This document shows, one piece after another, positions 1-10,245 of a stretch of 46,129 bases of DNA (the stretch's first letter is position 1; every line of letters begins with the position of its first letter). Under the pieces are notes generated by a model. It was given only the letters and a program-made list of their open reading frames with translations, searched no databases and was not told the DNA's origin. Both the position numbers and the translations under genes were made by a program. Source of the DNA: Deltaproteobacteria bacterium (GTDB lineage: Bacteria; Myxococcota_A; UBA796; SXON01); the NCBI GenBank assembly GCA_947490345.1, contig CANLGL010000045.1:1-46129 (forward strand), written 5' to 3'.

Positions 1-83
1 ATCATCTTCTCCTCTTCGGCGGTCAAACGCTCGGAACGGCGACGGGCACCATCGGAGGACGACGAACGCAGGCGGAGGGACAT
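1..83 (-). CDS. N-terminus of an unidentified protein, cut by the window edge
   Basis: An ATG at 83 on the minus strand opens a frame that stays open to the window edge (27 codons). It starts MSLRLRSSSSDG and continues with an Arg/Ser-rich stretch and an acidic TAEEEK run. The following 257 bp up to the end of trpS contain no gene, which fits a promoter region for this one. Too little is visible to name a family, and no clear Shine-Dalgarno sequence precedes the ATG, so both start and reality are uncertain. Confidence 0.35.
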   Translation of the reverse strand, partial: MSLRLRSSSSDGARRRSERLTAEEEKM

Positions 84-239
84 AGGGCACCGGGGAAAGG
101 AGGGAAAGGTCAGCGCTCGAAAGGGGCCGTGATGGTCTGGAGCGCGCGAGGAGGGGCGTTTATTCCTGACGTGGTCGCCGGAGGGCGGCGCGAAAGGCGT
201 GAGTCACGGCCGTGGTTAATAGGGGTAACCAAGGCGAAG

Positions 240-260
240 GATTGTCAAGAGATTGTCAAG
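240..260. promoter_or_regulatory. Direct repeat of GATTGTCAAG in the left intergenic region
   Basis: GATTGTCAAG occurs at 240-249 and again at 251-260. The repeat period is 11 bp, close to one helical turn, as for a protein bound to one face of DNA. It lies in the 84-340 gap between the left-edge minus-strand gene and the 3' end of trpS, about 160-180 bp upstream of that gene's presumed start. Nothing else clear was seen in the gap. A regulatory role is inference. Confidence 0.3.
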
Positions 261-340
261 TGGGGCGGACCATGGTTGCGTGCACCAAGATTGCACCCTT
301 TTTGCAGACAACCCCCTTGCGGAGCGCGGCAAGTTCCTTC

Positions 341-1327
341 TCATGATCGCGACCACCGCGGCGCGCGGCCGAAGCCGACCGCCTCGCGGGCCCGCCCGAC
401 CACGCCCTTGGCGACACCCCGCGCGCGCTCCGCGCCGGCGGCCAAGACCGTTTCGACCTCGCCGGGGCTGGCCATCAGCGCCTCGAAACGCTCGCGCGCC
501 GGCGCGAGTTGAGCGTCCATCACCTCGAAGAGCTCCTGCTTGGCGTGGCCGTAGCCCAGCCCCGGCTGGCGATAGCGGGCCGCGAGCGCCGCGATCTGCT
601 CGGGAGTGGCAAAGTGTTTGTAGAGCCCGAAGACGTTGCAGGTGTCGGGGTCCTTGATGTCATCCACGCCTCGACTGTCGGTGACGATCGACATCACCTT
701 CTTCCGAAGCTGCTTGCTCGGCAACCACACCTCGATGGCGTTGCCGTAGGACTTGGACATCTTGCGTCCATCAAGTCCGGGAATGGTGGCCACGTCGTCG
801 CGGATGAGCGGCTCCGGCACGACGAAGACCTCGCCGAAGCGGCTGTTGAAGGCCTGCGCCATGTCGCGCGCCATCTCCACGTGCTGTTTTTGGTCGCGAC
901 CTACCGGCACCGCATTACTGTCATACGCCAGGATGTCCGCCGCCATCAGCACGGGGTACGAGAAGGTGCCGACGCTGATGTCCTTTCCGGTGTCTTGCGC
1001 TGACTTGTAGGCGTGCGCGCGCTCTAATGCGCCGATTCCGGTGACACAGGCGAGTAGCCAGGCCAGCTCGGTCACCTCAGGCACGTCGGATTGGGCAAAC
1101 AGGCAGGTGCGCGCTGGATCAAGGCCGAGGGCCAACCAGGTTGCCGCGACCTCCCGCGTGAACCTACGCATGCCCTCGGCGTCGTGCATCGTCGTGAGCG
1201 CATGGTAATCGGCGATGAAGTAGTACGCGTCGTGGCTGGATCCGAGCGCAAGCGCCGGCTGGATCATCCCCAACAGGTTGCCGACGTGGGGCTGGGCGGT
1301 GGGCTTGATCCCGGTCAGTGCGCGCAT
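341..1327 (-). CDS. trpS: Tryptophanyl-tRNA synthetase
   Basis: Cytoplasmic class I aminoacyl-tRNA synthetase that charges tRNA(Trp) with tryptophan using ATP. The 328-residue length is normal for bacterial TrpRS. The N-terminus GIKPTAQPHVGN carries the HIGH-type signature (HVGN, residues 14-17), and KMSKS is at 189-193. Family stretches such as ALLACVTG-like LLACVTGIG, SYPVLMAADILAY and VGRDQKQHVEM (ATP/Trp pocket region) are intact. The frame is open to 1378, but homologues begin at MRALTG, so the ATG at 1327 is chosen; the upstream codons are unlike the family. The gene diverges from the lipoprotein gene at 1401, leaving a 73-bp shared promoter region. Stand-alone housekeeping gene. Confidence 0.96.
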   Translation of the reverse strand: MRALTGIKPTAQPHVGNLLGMIQPALALGSSHDAYYFIADYHALTTMHDAEGMRRFTREVAATWLALGLDPARTCLFAQSDVPEVTELAWLLACVTGIGALERAHAYKSAQDTGKDISVGTFSYPVLMAADILAYDSNAVPVGRDQKQHVEMARDMAQAFNSRFGEVFVVPEPLIRDDVATIPGLDGRKMSKSYGNAIEVWLPSKQLRKKVMSIVTDSRGVDDIKDPDTCNVFGLYKHFATPEQIAALAARYRQPGLGYGHAKQELFEVMDAQLAPARERFEALMASPGEVETVLAAGAERARGVAKGVVGRAREAVGFGRAPRWSRS

Positions 1328-1400
1328 GGCCGCGGCGTTTAGGCACGGCCCCGCGACCCGGCAAGGCCCCGAGGGCACTTTCGGTGGCTATACTGCCGCG

Positions 1401-2693
1401 ATGCGCTACCCAGCCTGTTTCGTCCTCGCCCTTGCCTGCGACTCGACCGCGACGGACCCGGGCTCCGACACCGACGACGACACGGATCTGGACACCGACA
1501 CGGCCCCGATCGACGATGCCGACGACGCCGAGCACGCCGTGCCGCTGGAGGTCGACGTGATCGACGGCGACACCCTCCACGACGCGGACGTCGACTGGTA
1601 CAGCGTGGTCGGGACTGCCGGCCAGTCGTTCCGCATCCAGGTCACCAACGAGGACGAAAAGGTGGCGGAGGACTCTCTGGACACCCTGGTGGAGGTGGTG
1701 GATGCCACGGGCAAGCGAATCGCCTGGGAGGACGACCATCCTGTCGGCGACGTCGCGACCTATGACACCGTGTGTTTCGGCTTTTTTCCGGAGGCCGGCA
1801 CCTACTTCGTCAAGGTCATGGACATCGGCGTGTTCTCGGGCAGCCCTCGCCAGGTGGAATCGACGGCATACAACGTGACGTGGTTGCAACCCACCTCGCC
1901 TCCGGACGAGCCGGACAGCCTCCTGGACATCGATCTGGTCTACGACGGGATGACCACCAACTCCTGGTATGGGATTCCGGTGCTCTCGGATTCGGCGAAC
2001 GACCCAGACTATGCGAAGTTGACGATCGAAAGCGAGGGCGGCACGCTGGTCTTCGCCGCTGCCCACCACATCGAGTCAAGCCACTACCAGCCTGCCATCC
2101 AACTGTTCGACGCCGACGCGCAGTTGGTGCTGGACGCGCCGACGCTCGCAGAGTCGGACCTCCGACTGCTCCTTGGGGCCACCGGGACCCAGTACGAGCT
2201 GGCCGTGGTGGATACTGCCGGGGGAGTCGGTCCCACCTCGGCGATGTGGATCTTCGTGGCCAACTACCCGGCAGCCGAAACGAGCCGCTGGGAGGTCGAA
2301 CCCAACGCCAGCGCCGCCGGGGGCAACGAGATCACCCTCTATGACCAGGAGGCCGACGCCGGCTCGTGGTTCGCTGGCGTGGCGGAGGGTCGACTGGATG
2401 AGTTGGCCGACGAGGACTGGTTCCGCTTCACCCTTCCCGACGAGGCGTACATCAGCGTGGACTTCGGCAGCATGACGTACGGAAGCCTGCTTCAATCGCG
2501 CGTCGAGGTGTGGTCGGGCGACACCCTCGTCGACGCCGCCGAGTCGACCGGCAGCTCCGACCCCGCCATCCGCACGGCGGAGAAGCACCCCGCCGGCGAA
2601 TACCACCTGCTGGTCAAGTCCCCCTACCCGGACATGTGGGGCGAAGGGTATTTCTACCGGCTCAGCGCGCACGGCACCAGCGTGCAGCGTTGA
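1401..2693 (+). CDS. Putative lipoprotein with repeated PPC-like beta-sandwich domains
   Basis: A 430-residue predicted envelope protein. A very short hydrophobic leader ends in LALAC at residue 13. It is a slightly imperfect lipobox, followed by an Asp/Thr-rich spacer, which together suggest a lipoprotein. The rest reads as three all-beta modules with pre-peptidase C-terminal (PPC) features. The first has DVDWYSV, then LVEVVDATG, then GTYFVKVMD. The third has DEDWFRFTLPDE and GEYHLLVKSP near the C-terminus. No catalytic domain is visible, so a binding or structural role at the cell surface is likely. The ATG at 1401 is chosen because it gives the leader directly; the frame is open further upstream but without family character. 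Its stop overlaps the TTG start of the CotH gene (TTGA), implying coupled translation. Confidence 0.75.
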   Translation: MRYPACFVLALACDSTATDPGSDTDDDTDLDTDTAPIDDADDAEHAVPLEVDVIDGDTLHDADVDWYSVVGTAGQSFRIQVTNEDEKVAEDSLDTLVEVVDATGKRIAWEDDHPVGDVATYDTVCFGFFPEAGTYFVKVMDIGVFSGSPRQVESTAYNVTWLQPTSPPDEPDSLLDIDLVYDGMTTNSWYGIPVLSDSANDPDYAKLTIESEGGTLVFAAAHHIESSHYQPAIQLFDADAQLVLDAPTLAESDLRLLLGATGTQYELAVVDTAGGVGPTSAMWIFVANYPAAETSRWEVEPNASAAGGNEITLYDQEADAGSWFAGVAEGRLDELADEDWFRFTLPDEAYISVDFGSMTYGSLLQSRVEVWSGDTLVDAAESTGSSDPAIRTAEKHPAGEYHLLVKSPYPDMWGEGYFYRLSAHGTSVQR

Positions 2694-3907
2694 TCGCAGC
2701 CCTGCTCCTCGCCGGGTGCCGATCGACTTTCGATGTCGGAGTCGACGCGGTTGTGGCCGACGCCCCGGGCTCCGACCCCGGCAGCGAGCTTCCCGGCGGT
2801 ACCATCACCGACGAGGAAGACGACGAACTCGACAAGGACGAGTTCGGCTGCAGCCCGCTCTTCGACCAGGAGCACGTCGTGATCTACGACGTCACCATCG
2901 CCGATGAGCACTGGCGGCACCTCGAATCGGAGTGGCGCACCGCGGACGGCACCAAGGACTATGTCCCGCTCGAGACGCTCTTGGTCGATGGAATCGAGGT
3001 GCCCAACAGCAAGATGCGGCTCAAGGGCAACAACGGCTGCTGTTGGGTGGGCGAGAAGATGCAGTTCGTGCTCGCCTTCAACGAAGTCGAGGAGGACGCC
3101 CGGCACCTCGGGCAGCGAAAGGTGGCACTGGACAGCCCCTACTACGAGCCGACCGTGCTCAAAAACCGACTCGCGAACTGGTTCATGTTCCGCGCCGGAC
3201 TTCCCGCGGCCTGCACCAACAGCGCAGTCCTCAACGTCAACGGCGAATATTTCGGACTCTACGCCAACATGGAGGAGATGGACCGCGAGTTCTTGGAGCG
3301 CAGCTTCGGCAAGGACAACGCCGAGGGCGACCTGTGGAAGTACGGTACCGTCCTGGACAACCACGAAGACGAGGAGATCGACACCACCCGAATCACCGAC
3401 TTCTGGGCCAGCTACGACCCCGCCACGACCACGGCCATGGGCGACAGCGACGAGTGGATGGACGAATGGGCGGCCGAGGCGATCCTCCCCGATGGTGACG
3501 GCTACTGGTGTTGCGGCCACAATTACTACCTGTACGACCATCCCGAGCGGGGGTTCTTGTGGGTGCCCTGGGACAAGGACGGAACCTTCGATTGGATCGG
3601 CTACGACACCGACCCCGGCTACCTGTGGTACCCCACCTACACCCCACACATGGCGGCGCTGCTTCAGACCGACGACGGCTGGAAGCGGTACACCGAGTCC
3701 ATCGTTCGGTTGACCCAACTCTACGCAACCGAAGAAATGCAAGCCGCCTACCAGGCGATGGTCGAGCAGACCGAGCCCTATGGCAGTATCGATCCCCATC
3801 GCTACTACGACGACGCCACCTACGCCTATTACATCGACAACCTCCGCACCTTCCTGCCGGCCCGCCGCAGCTACCTGGACGTGTGGGCCGAACACAACGC
3901 CGAGTGA
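2690..3907 (+). CDS. CotH-family protein kinase, predicted lipoprotein
   Basis: A 405-residue member of the CotH atypical kinase family, whose Bacillus member phosphorylates spore coat proteins; the substrate here is unknown. The TTG at 2690 gives the leader (M)IAALLLAGC, a canonical lipobox at residue 10, and overlaps the previous stop as TTGA. A Gly/Ser/Glu/Asp-rich spacer follows. CotH hallmarks are MRLKGNNG (nucleotide-loop region), VLKNRLANWFMFR, NGEYFGLYANMEEMD, and the metal-binding WVPWDKDGTF. An unusual CCWVG insertion follows the loop, and Cys pairs (CC at two sites) suggest disulfides outside the cytoplasm. There is no good Shine-Dalgarno, consistent with coupling to the upstream gene. 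A second CotH homologue lies at 16032-17279. Confidence 0.88.
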   Translation: MIAALLLAGCRSTFDVGVDAVVADAPGSDPGSELPGGTITDEEDDELDKDEFGCSPLFDQEHVVIYDVTIADEHWRHLESEWRTADGTKDYVPLETLLVDGIEVPNSKMRLKGNNGCCWVGEKMQFVLAFNEVEEDARHLGQRKVALDSPYYEPTVLKNRLANWFMFRAGLPAACTNSAVLNVNGEYFGLYANMEEMDREFLERSFGKDNAEGDLWKYGTVLDNHEDEEIDTTRITDFWASYDPATTTAMGDSDEWMDEWAAEAILPDGDGYWCCGHNYYLYDHPERGFLWVPWDKDGTFDWIGYDTDPGYLWYPTYTPHMAALLQTDDGWKRYTESIVRLTQLYATEEMQAAYQAMVEQTEPYGSIDPHRYYDDATYAYYIDNLRTFLPARRSYLDVWAEHNAE

Positions 3908-3909
3908 CA

Positions 3910-4719
3910 ATGCTCCCCTCCCCCCTCGCCGCGCTTCGTTGGCGTGGTGCTTCGGCGCTGCGCCAGATGCGCTCGCTCACTCACGGAAACGACGTCACCG
4001 TCGCCCCCGTCGAGATGTCATCCACCGCCGGCTACCGCTTGGTCGGCAAAACCGTTCGCCCCGCACGCGGTGGCCCCTTTCCCGGACTGGTGGTCTCACC
4101 CGCCATCCACCAGGGCGTCGCCGGGCTGATGGGGACCGATGCCGTCGTCAGCGCGATCGAGCTCGCCCGCCTCGGCTACGTGGTGCTCCTCCATGATCCT
4201 GCCGGTCGCGGCGACAGCTGGGGCGAGGAAGATTTCGGCGGCCCGGAGCACCAGGACGACCTTCGCGTCGCGATTCGAACGTTGGCGGCCGACAGCGGCT
4301 GTACGGGGCGGATCGGCGTGCTCTCGCTCTCGCTCGGAATTGCCGCGGCCACCGGCGCGCTCACGCGGTGGCCCGAGCTTCCGGTAGCTTGGCTGTTGGA
4401 TTGGGAGGGGCCCTGTGATCGCGAAACGATCACCGCCAGCGGCACCCGCATGATCCCCGCCGCCGGGCACGGGCTCACCGACGAGCACTATTGGTCGTCA
4501 CGCGAGGCGGTGCGGGAAATCGGGCGCCTCGCGTGCGGCTATGTGCGCCTTCAAGCCTTCCCCGACCACGCCCAACCCGAGGAGCTGCGGCACGCCCGCC
4601 GCATGGTCGTCGCGGCCACGGGTGCGACGTGGCGCCAACTCAACGATCACCCCCGCGGGCACGTGCCCGATCGCCCGGCGTGGCTGCCGGGAGGACCGCT
4701 GGCGGCGAACGGGGCGATT

Positions 4720-4749
<30 letters not shown>
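3910..4749 (+). CDS. Alpha/beta-hydrolase fold protein
   Basis: A 279-residue protein with the order of a dienelactone-hydrolase/S9-like alpha/beta hydrolase. The oxyanion-side strand is VVSPAIHQG. GYVVLLHDPAGRGDSWG is typical of acyl-peptidase-like members. The nucleophile elbow is LSLSLG with Ser141, where the first Gly of GxSxG is replaced by Ser. LLDWEGPCD follows the elbow. A late acid/His pair (for example DHAQ and NDHPRGH) could complete the triad. No signal peptide, so probably cytoplasmic, unlike the two genes before it. It starts two bases after the CotH stop and is probably the last gene of that operon. Its 3' end overlaps the convergent catalase-like gene by 30 bp. Substrate unknown. 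Confidence 0.75.
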
Positions 4750-6673
<1,924 letters not shown>

Positions 6674-6724
6674 CTAGCAATACGCGTGCCGAGCCGCGGG
6701 GCGGCGGCGTGCCGTCTCGCGATG

Positions 6725-6838
6725 TGTCGCGACATCAATGCATGGAACGCCGCCATTCCGTGCGTTTCGTGCCACTCAGTCAACCGAGGGCCCTCGAACG
6801 CTCGAAATACGGGCGGATCTTCAGTTGATGTCGCGACA
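6725..6838. repeat. 14-bp inverted repeat containing the palindrome TGTCGCGACA, upstream of katG
   Basis: TGTCGCGACATCAA (6725-6738) and its exact reverse complement TTGATGTCGCGACA (6825-6838) flank about 86 bp in the 296-bp gap between katG and the SecA-like gene. Each arm contains the self-complementary TGTCGCGACA. The sites lie about 100 and 200 bp upstream of the katG start, a plausible place for operators, and the same decamer occurs twice before the gene at 45282. Regulator unknown; regulation of katG is inference. Confidence 0.5.
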
Positions 6839-6862
6839 CCTTCGGCGGCTGCCCTTTGGGCA

Positions 6863-6910
6863 CCGGGTGCTCGCTGCGGGCGCTGCGCCCTTCGCTCTCC
6901 CCCTGCCGCG
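6863..6910. repeat. REP-like dispersed element, copy 1
   Basis: This stretch begins CCGGGTGCTCGCT and ends CTCTCCCCCTGCCGCG. It matches a second element at 27894-27956, which is about 15 bp longer in the middle. It lies just past the 3' end of the minus-strand SecA-like gene, the usual setting for REP-type elements. No transposase is nearby. Confidence 0.5.
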
Positions 6911-6924
6911 CTCCGGCCGCGCCC

Positions 6925-7479
6925 TCACCGCACGTTCCGTAAAAACCACTCCTCCGCGGACGGCGCCGACTGCGGAAAACCGATGGACTTCGAGACCTTC
7001 TCGCGCGCGTTGGCCATGGCTTGCCCGACCATCGGGTGCTCGATGGCTTCGTTGGGCTCCAAGCCGAGCTTGTCCAGCAGGCCGACGAGACGTTCGCCCC
7101 CGAAGCGGCGCATGAGCGGCTCGTCCAGCGCCGAAAAAAACACCGGCACCCGCCCGGGAGCCTCCCGCGCGAGTCGCTCCAGCAGCTCGCGGTTCTCCGT
7201 CGGCAACGGGTGCCGTTCGGCCACGTAGATGGGCACCTCCGGCAAGCTGTGCCCGCCCAGGCGATCGGCAAGCAGCAGGGTCACTTGCCCCCCCGGGTGC
7301 GCGGCGGCGCCGAGGCGCTCGGCCAGGGCGCGGCGGGTCGCCTCGAAGAAAGCGACAATCACCACCGGCCCCGCGTCGCCAATGAGCGCGAGCTGCTCCA
7401 AGCGCACCGCCTCAGAGCGCCACACCCGGTCGACCGAGGGCGGCTCCGGCGGCGGCTTCTTCTTGAACCAGTCGAACAT
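6925..7479 (-). CDS. Small SecA-like protein lacking the motor domain
   Basis: A 184-residue protein starting MFDWFKKK (an alternative ATG is at 7488). Residues about 113-164 (VFFSALDEPLMRRFGGERLV...DKLGLEPNEAIEHPM) read like the SecA stretch after the helicase motifs, whose pattern is LEDDLMRIFG...LGLEEGEPIEH with a following NAQKKVE-like helix; here it is NAREKV. Residues 37-56 (GPVVIVAFFEATRRALAERL) could correspond to the end of the second nucleotide-binding fold. Walker A/B motifs and the rest of SecA (about 900 residues) are absent. It may be a decayed paralogue or an accessory protein. It lies 85 bp downstream of the ABC ATPase on the same strand and may be co-transcribed. Function unknown; the SecA resemblance is by eye only. 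Confidence 0.6.
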   Translation of the reverse strand: MFDWFKKKPPPEPPSVDRVWRSEAVRLEQLALIGDAGPVVIVAFFEATRRALAERLGAAAHPGGQVTLLLADRLGGHSLPEVPIYVAERHPLPTENRELLERLAREAPGRVPVFFSALDEPLMRRFGGERLVGLLDKLGLEPNEAIEHPMVGQAMANAREKVSKSIGFPQSAPSAEEWFLRNVR

Positions 7480-7564
7480 CCCGATCATGTAACGGGGGAA
7501 GACGCTGGCCGCGTCCTCCCCCTCCCGTCGCCCTGGGAGCCGGCGTCGCGACGGCATGGGTGAC

Positions 7565-8242
7565 TCACTCCCTCCGAAAAACCCCCGCCAAACCTTCCGG
7601 CCCCAGCTCACTCACCCGCAGCTCGGCATCCACTCTCCCGGCGCGCAAGACCACCACGCGGTCGGCGATGCGCGGGACGAGGTCGATGACGTGGGTGCTG
7701 ACGAGGACCGCCGCCCCCGCCGCGGCGCGCCGCGCCAGCTCTTCGGCGACGGCCAGCGCCGAGGGCGGATCCAGCCCGTTGAGCGCCTCGTCGAAGACCA
7801 GCACCGGTGGGTGTGCGACAAGCGCCGCTGCGATCGCGACCTTGCGACGCATGCCCTGGCTGTACTCCCGGACGAGGCGGTCCGCGTCGGGGCCCAGCCC
7901 GGTGAGCGCCAGGGCCGCCTCGATATCCCCGGTTCCCCGCACCGCGACGACATACTCCAGCGTCTCTCGGGCGGTCAGGTAGTCCCACAGGATGGGCTCC
8001 TCCGGCACGTAGCCGAGCACCGAGCGAGCGCGTGCCGGCGCCGCTGAAACATCGACGCCAGCGAGCTCGACGCGACCCTCGCCCGGCAGCAGTTGCCCGG
8101 CCAGGAGCTTCATCAGCGTGCTCTTGCCGGCGCCGTTGTGGCCCAACAGCGCGACGCGCTCGCCCGCGGCGACGGACAGGGACACGCCGGCGAGCGCGGT
8201 CGTTCGCCCAAATTTCTTGACCACATTGTCCGCGACGATCAC
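7565..8242 (-). CDS. ABC transporter ATP-binding protein
   Basis: A 225-residue stand-alone ABC ATPase with every motif. Walker A is GHNGAGKST, the Q-loop region is YVPEEP, the signature is YSQGMRRK (the variant common in ABC-2/CcmA-type ATPases), Walker B is VLVFDEAL with the catalytic Glu, the D-loop is NGLD, and the switch is STHVID. The GTG at 8242 is taken as start because it overlaps the permease stop as GTGA; the longer frame to 8263 is also possible. It should energise the membrane protein encoded just upstream. The substrate cannot be read from sequence; this subtype is frequent in multidrug or lipid/polymer export. Confidence 0.9.
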   Translation of the reverse strand: MIVADNVVKKFGRTTALAGVSLSVAAGERVALLGHNGAGKSTLMKLLAGQLLPGEGRVELAGVDVSAAPARARSVLGYVPEEPILWDYLTARETLEYVVAVRGTGDIEAALALTGLGPDADRLVREYSQGMRRKVAIAAALVAHPPVLVFDEALNGLDPPSALAVAEELARRAAAGAAVLVSTHVIDLVPRIADRVVVLRAGRVDAELRVSELGPEGLAGVFRRE

Positions 8243-9546
8243 CAGGCCACCCCCAGCGCACACACGAGCACCGCTGCGGGCACGTAGCCGGCCGCCGGCA
8301 GCCGCGCGCCCGCCAGCGCCAGCCCCAAGAGCACCAGCTCCAGACGGAGCCCAGACAGCGCCCCGATCGCCAGGCCCTGGCGCACCGTCAGCGCCGCTAC
8401 CACGGAAAACACGATGACCTGCCCCCAGGCCAGAATCGCCAGGCCCACCGCCAATCGTCGCCCGGCCGCAGGCAAGACCAGCACCAACCAGGCGGGATCC
8501 CGCGCTCTCAGCCGGGGGCCGAGCGCCGCCACTCCCGCCAGCAGGACCCCCGTCAAAAGCACGCCCCGAACCGAACCCGGCCGGTCACTCCACGCCGCCA
8601 GACCTGCCAAGCCCGCCGCCAGAAAGCTGGCCCCGAGCCAGCCGCGCTCGGCACGCCACCCGTGCCGCAGCACCCGCAACAGCTCCGGCCGAAGCCAGGC
8701 GGGCGCCCAACGCACCACCCACTCCAAGTAGACCCGGTGCCCCTCTTCCGCCGCTTCTACCGCCGCATAGGCGGACTCGACCTCGCCGAGCACGGCGGGG
8801 ATGCGCGCGAGGGTGTCGGCGTCGGCGAAGGCGGCGCGGGCCCCAAAGGCCGCCGCCGCCCACGGCAGCGCCAAAAGCGAGTAACCAGCGGGGTTGCCGG
8901 CGAAGGCGAGCTCAAGGCCGGCGGTGGCGGCGAGGATGGCCAGCCCGGCGACGAAAAGCGCGGCGGCGGGCGCCCAGATCAGCGCAGCCTGCGCGCGCGG
9001 GTTGGGTCCGCGAAGCGCGTCAAGCACCGGCGCGACACCCGGGCGCACCGCCAGCGAAGGGGCGGCAAGGTTCACGCCCATGCCGAGGGTGATGCCTGCC
9101 GCCCACGAACCGCCCAAGAGCAGCGCCCCGGAACCCAAGAGCGCCGGGTCCTGCCAGGCTGGCAACAGCGTCACCAACGCGGCGACCAACGCGGGCGCGG
9201 CTCCACGCGCGGCGGCCACCAGCCGGGACCGCACATAGGCCCTTGCCAAAATCGGATGCAGGTCCACGACCCCGCGGTCCGGCCCCCGGACCACGAGGTC
9301 GAACGTGCCCAGCGACAAAAACCCCGCCAGCAGCAGGGCGACACGCACGAACAGCGCAACGAGCGCGACGCGTTGTGCCGCGGGCTCGGACACCGTGCCG
9401 GCAAGTCCCTCGCCCAGAACCAGGGGAAGCGCCGCCGCAACCGCCACTACCGGCGCCCACTGCCACAGCACGCCCGCGATGCCGGGATTTTCCCGCGAAC
9501 GAATACGGAAGTCCACGAGTGCGTGAGGGTTTCCAGGGCTTGACAT
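8239..9546 (-). CDS. Polytopic membrane protein, ABC permease partner
   Basis: A 435-residue integral membrane protein with about ten hydrophobic segments rich in Ala, Leu, Val and Gly. A soluble loop near the middle (about DADTLARIPAVLGEVESAYAA) interrupts them. No enzymatic motif is seen. Translational coupling to the ABC ATPase (GTGA overlap) identifies it as the likely permease. The start is the ATG at 9546 (MSSPGNPH); the TTG two codons upstream is less likely. The start codon sits inside the -35 hexamer of the divergent promoter at 9540-9567, so transcription of the two directions may interfere. Confidence 0.75.
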   Translation of the reverse strand: MSSPGNPHALVDFRIRSRENPGIAGVLWQWAPVVAVAAALPLVLGEGLAGTVSEPAAQRVALVALFVRVALLLAGFLSLGTFDLVVRGPDRGVVDLHPILARAYVRSRLVAAARGAAPALVAALVTLLPAWQDPALLGSGALLLGGSWAAGITLGMGVNLAAPSLAVRPGVAPVLDALRGPNPRAQAALIWAPAAALFVAGLAILAATAGLELAFAGNPAGYSLLALPWAAAAFGARAAFADADTLARIPAVLGEVESAYAAVEAAEEGHRVYLEWVVRWAPAWLRPELLRVLRHGWRAERGWLGASFLAAGLAGLAAWSDRPGSVRGVLLTGVLLAGVAALGPRLRARDPAWLVLVLPAAGRRLAVGLAILAWGQVIVFSVVAALTVRQGLAIGALSGLRLELVLLGLALAGARLPAAGYVPAAVLVCALGVAW

Positions 9547-9567
9547 TCTCAAAATACCGTCTATCGT
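9540..9567 (+). promoter_or_regulatory. Sigma70-type promoter for the secreted protein gene at 9601
   Basis: A consensus -35 TTGACA (9540-9545) is followed after 16 bp by TATCGT (9562-9567). The region is AT-rich against a GC-rich background. The expected transcription start near 9574 leaves a short leader with GGAG at 9592-9595, five bases before the GTG at 9601. The -35 box overlaps the ATG of the divergent permease. Confidence 0.65.
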
Positions 9568-9600
9568 GCGCTCGTCCCGCGCACCGAACCTGGAGTCCCC

Positions 9601-10239
9601 GTGAACGCTTTCCTTCTGCTCGCCGCCCTCCTGTCTTCTTCCGCGTTTGCCGAAGAGATTCAGGCCCCTGCCGTTGCAGACGATGACGACGACTTCTTCT
9701 CCACCACCACCCCGGCGGAACAGAAAGGCGCCAACGCCGGCGTCCCCAGCGGTGACGAGTTCAAGGACCCTGACGCCTTCGACATCCCCAAGACCGCGCC
9801 CCCCGAGGCCAAGGTCACCGTCAAGCCCAACCCGGAAAGGGACCTGGGCCCCCCGGCTAGCAGCACGGCCATGCCGGTAAACACCGCGGGCGCCAAGCTG
9901 TTGACCGACAACTGGGCGCCGTCGATCGTCGTCGCCGACAAAGACATGGTCGTCGTCGAGATGCCGGTGCTCTACGGCAACTCCAAGGCCGATTTTGACG
10001 GGACCGCCTACTGGCTTGTCGCCGAAATTTTCGCCGACGGCAAGAAGGTCGCCGAGTCTCGCTCCAACATCACCCGCGACGCCGTCGCCGACAAAGGCCC
10101 GTCCATCCAGTTCTTCCGGCTCTCGGCGCCGGTTTCGGCCGCCTCCGGCGTCCTGGAAGTGAAGGTGAGCCGCCTGCCCACCGGTGGCAAGTCCGAGCTG
10201 CTCTTCACTCGTTCGGTGAAGTACACCGTCGGCGGGTAG
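9601..10239 (+). CDS. Secreted protein of unknown function
   Basis: A 212-residue protein with a Sec signal peptide (MNAFLLLAALLSSSAFA, predicted cleavage before EE). An acidic/Pro-rich low-complexity stretch covers about residues 18-80, with a DDDDDFF run. A compact C-terminal beta domain (about 100-212) contains MPVLYGNSKADFDGTAYW and LEVKVSRLPTGG. No catalytic motif or known family was recognised. The GTG start is supported by GGAG five bases upstream and a good promoter at 9540-9567. It ends six bases before the convergent miaB stop. Periplasmic or exported location is predicted. Confidence 0.7.
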   Translation: MNAFLLLAALLSSSAFAEEIQAPAVADDDDDFFSTTTPAEQKGANAGVPSGDEFKDPDAFDIPKTAPPEAKVTVKPNPERDLGPPASSTAMPVNTAGAKLLTDNWAPSIVVADKDMVVVEMPVLYGNSKADFDGTAYWLVAEIFADGKKVAESRSNITRDAVADKGPSIQFFRLSAPVSAASGVLEVKVSRLPTGGKSELLFTRSVKYTVGG

Positions 10240-10245
10240 GCCTGG

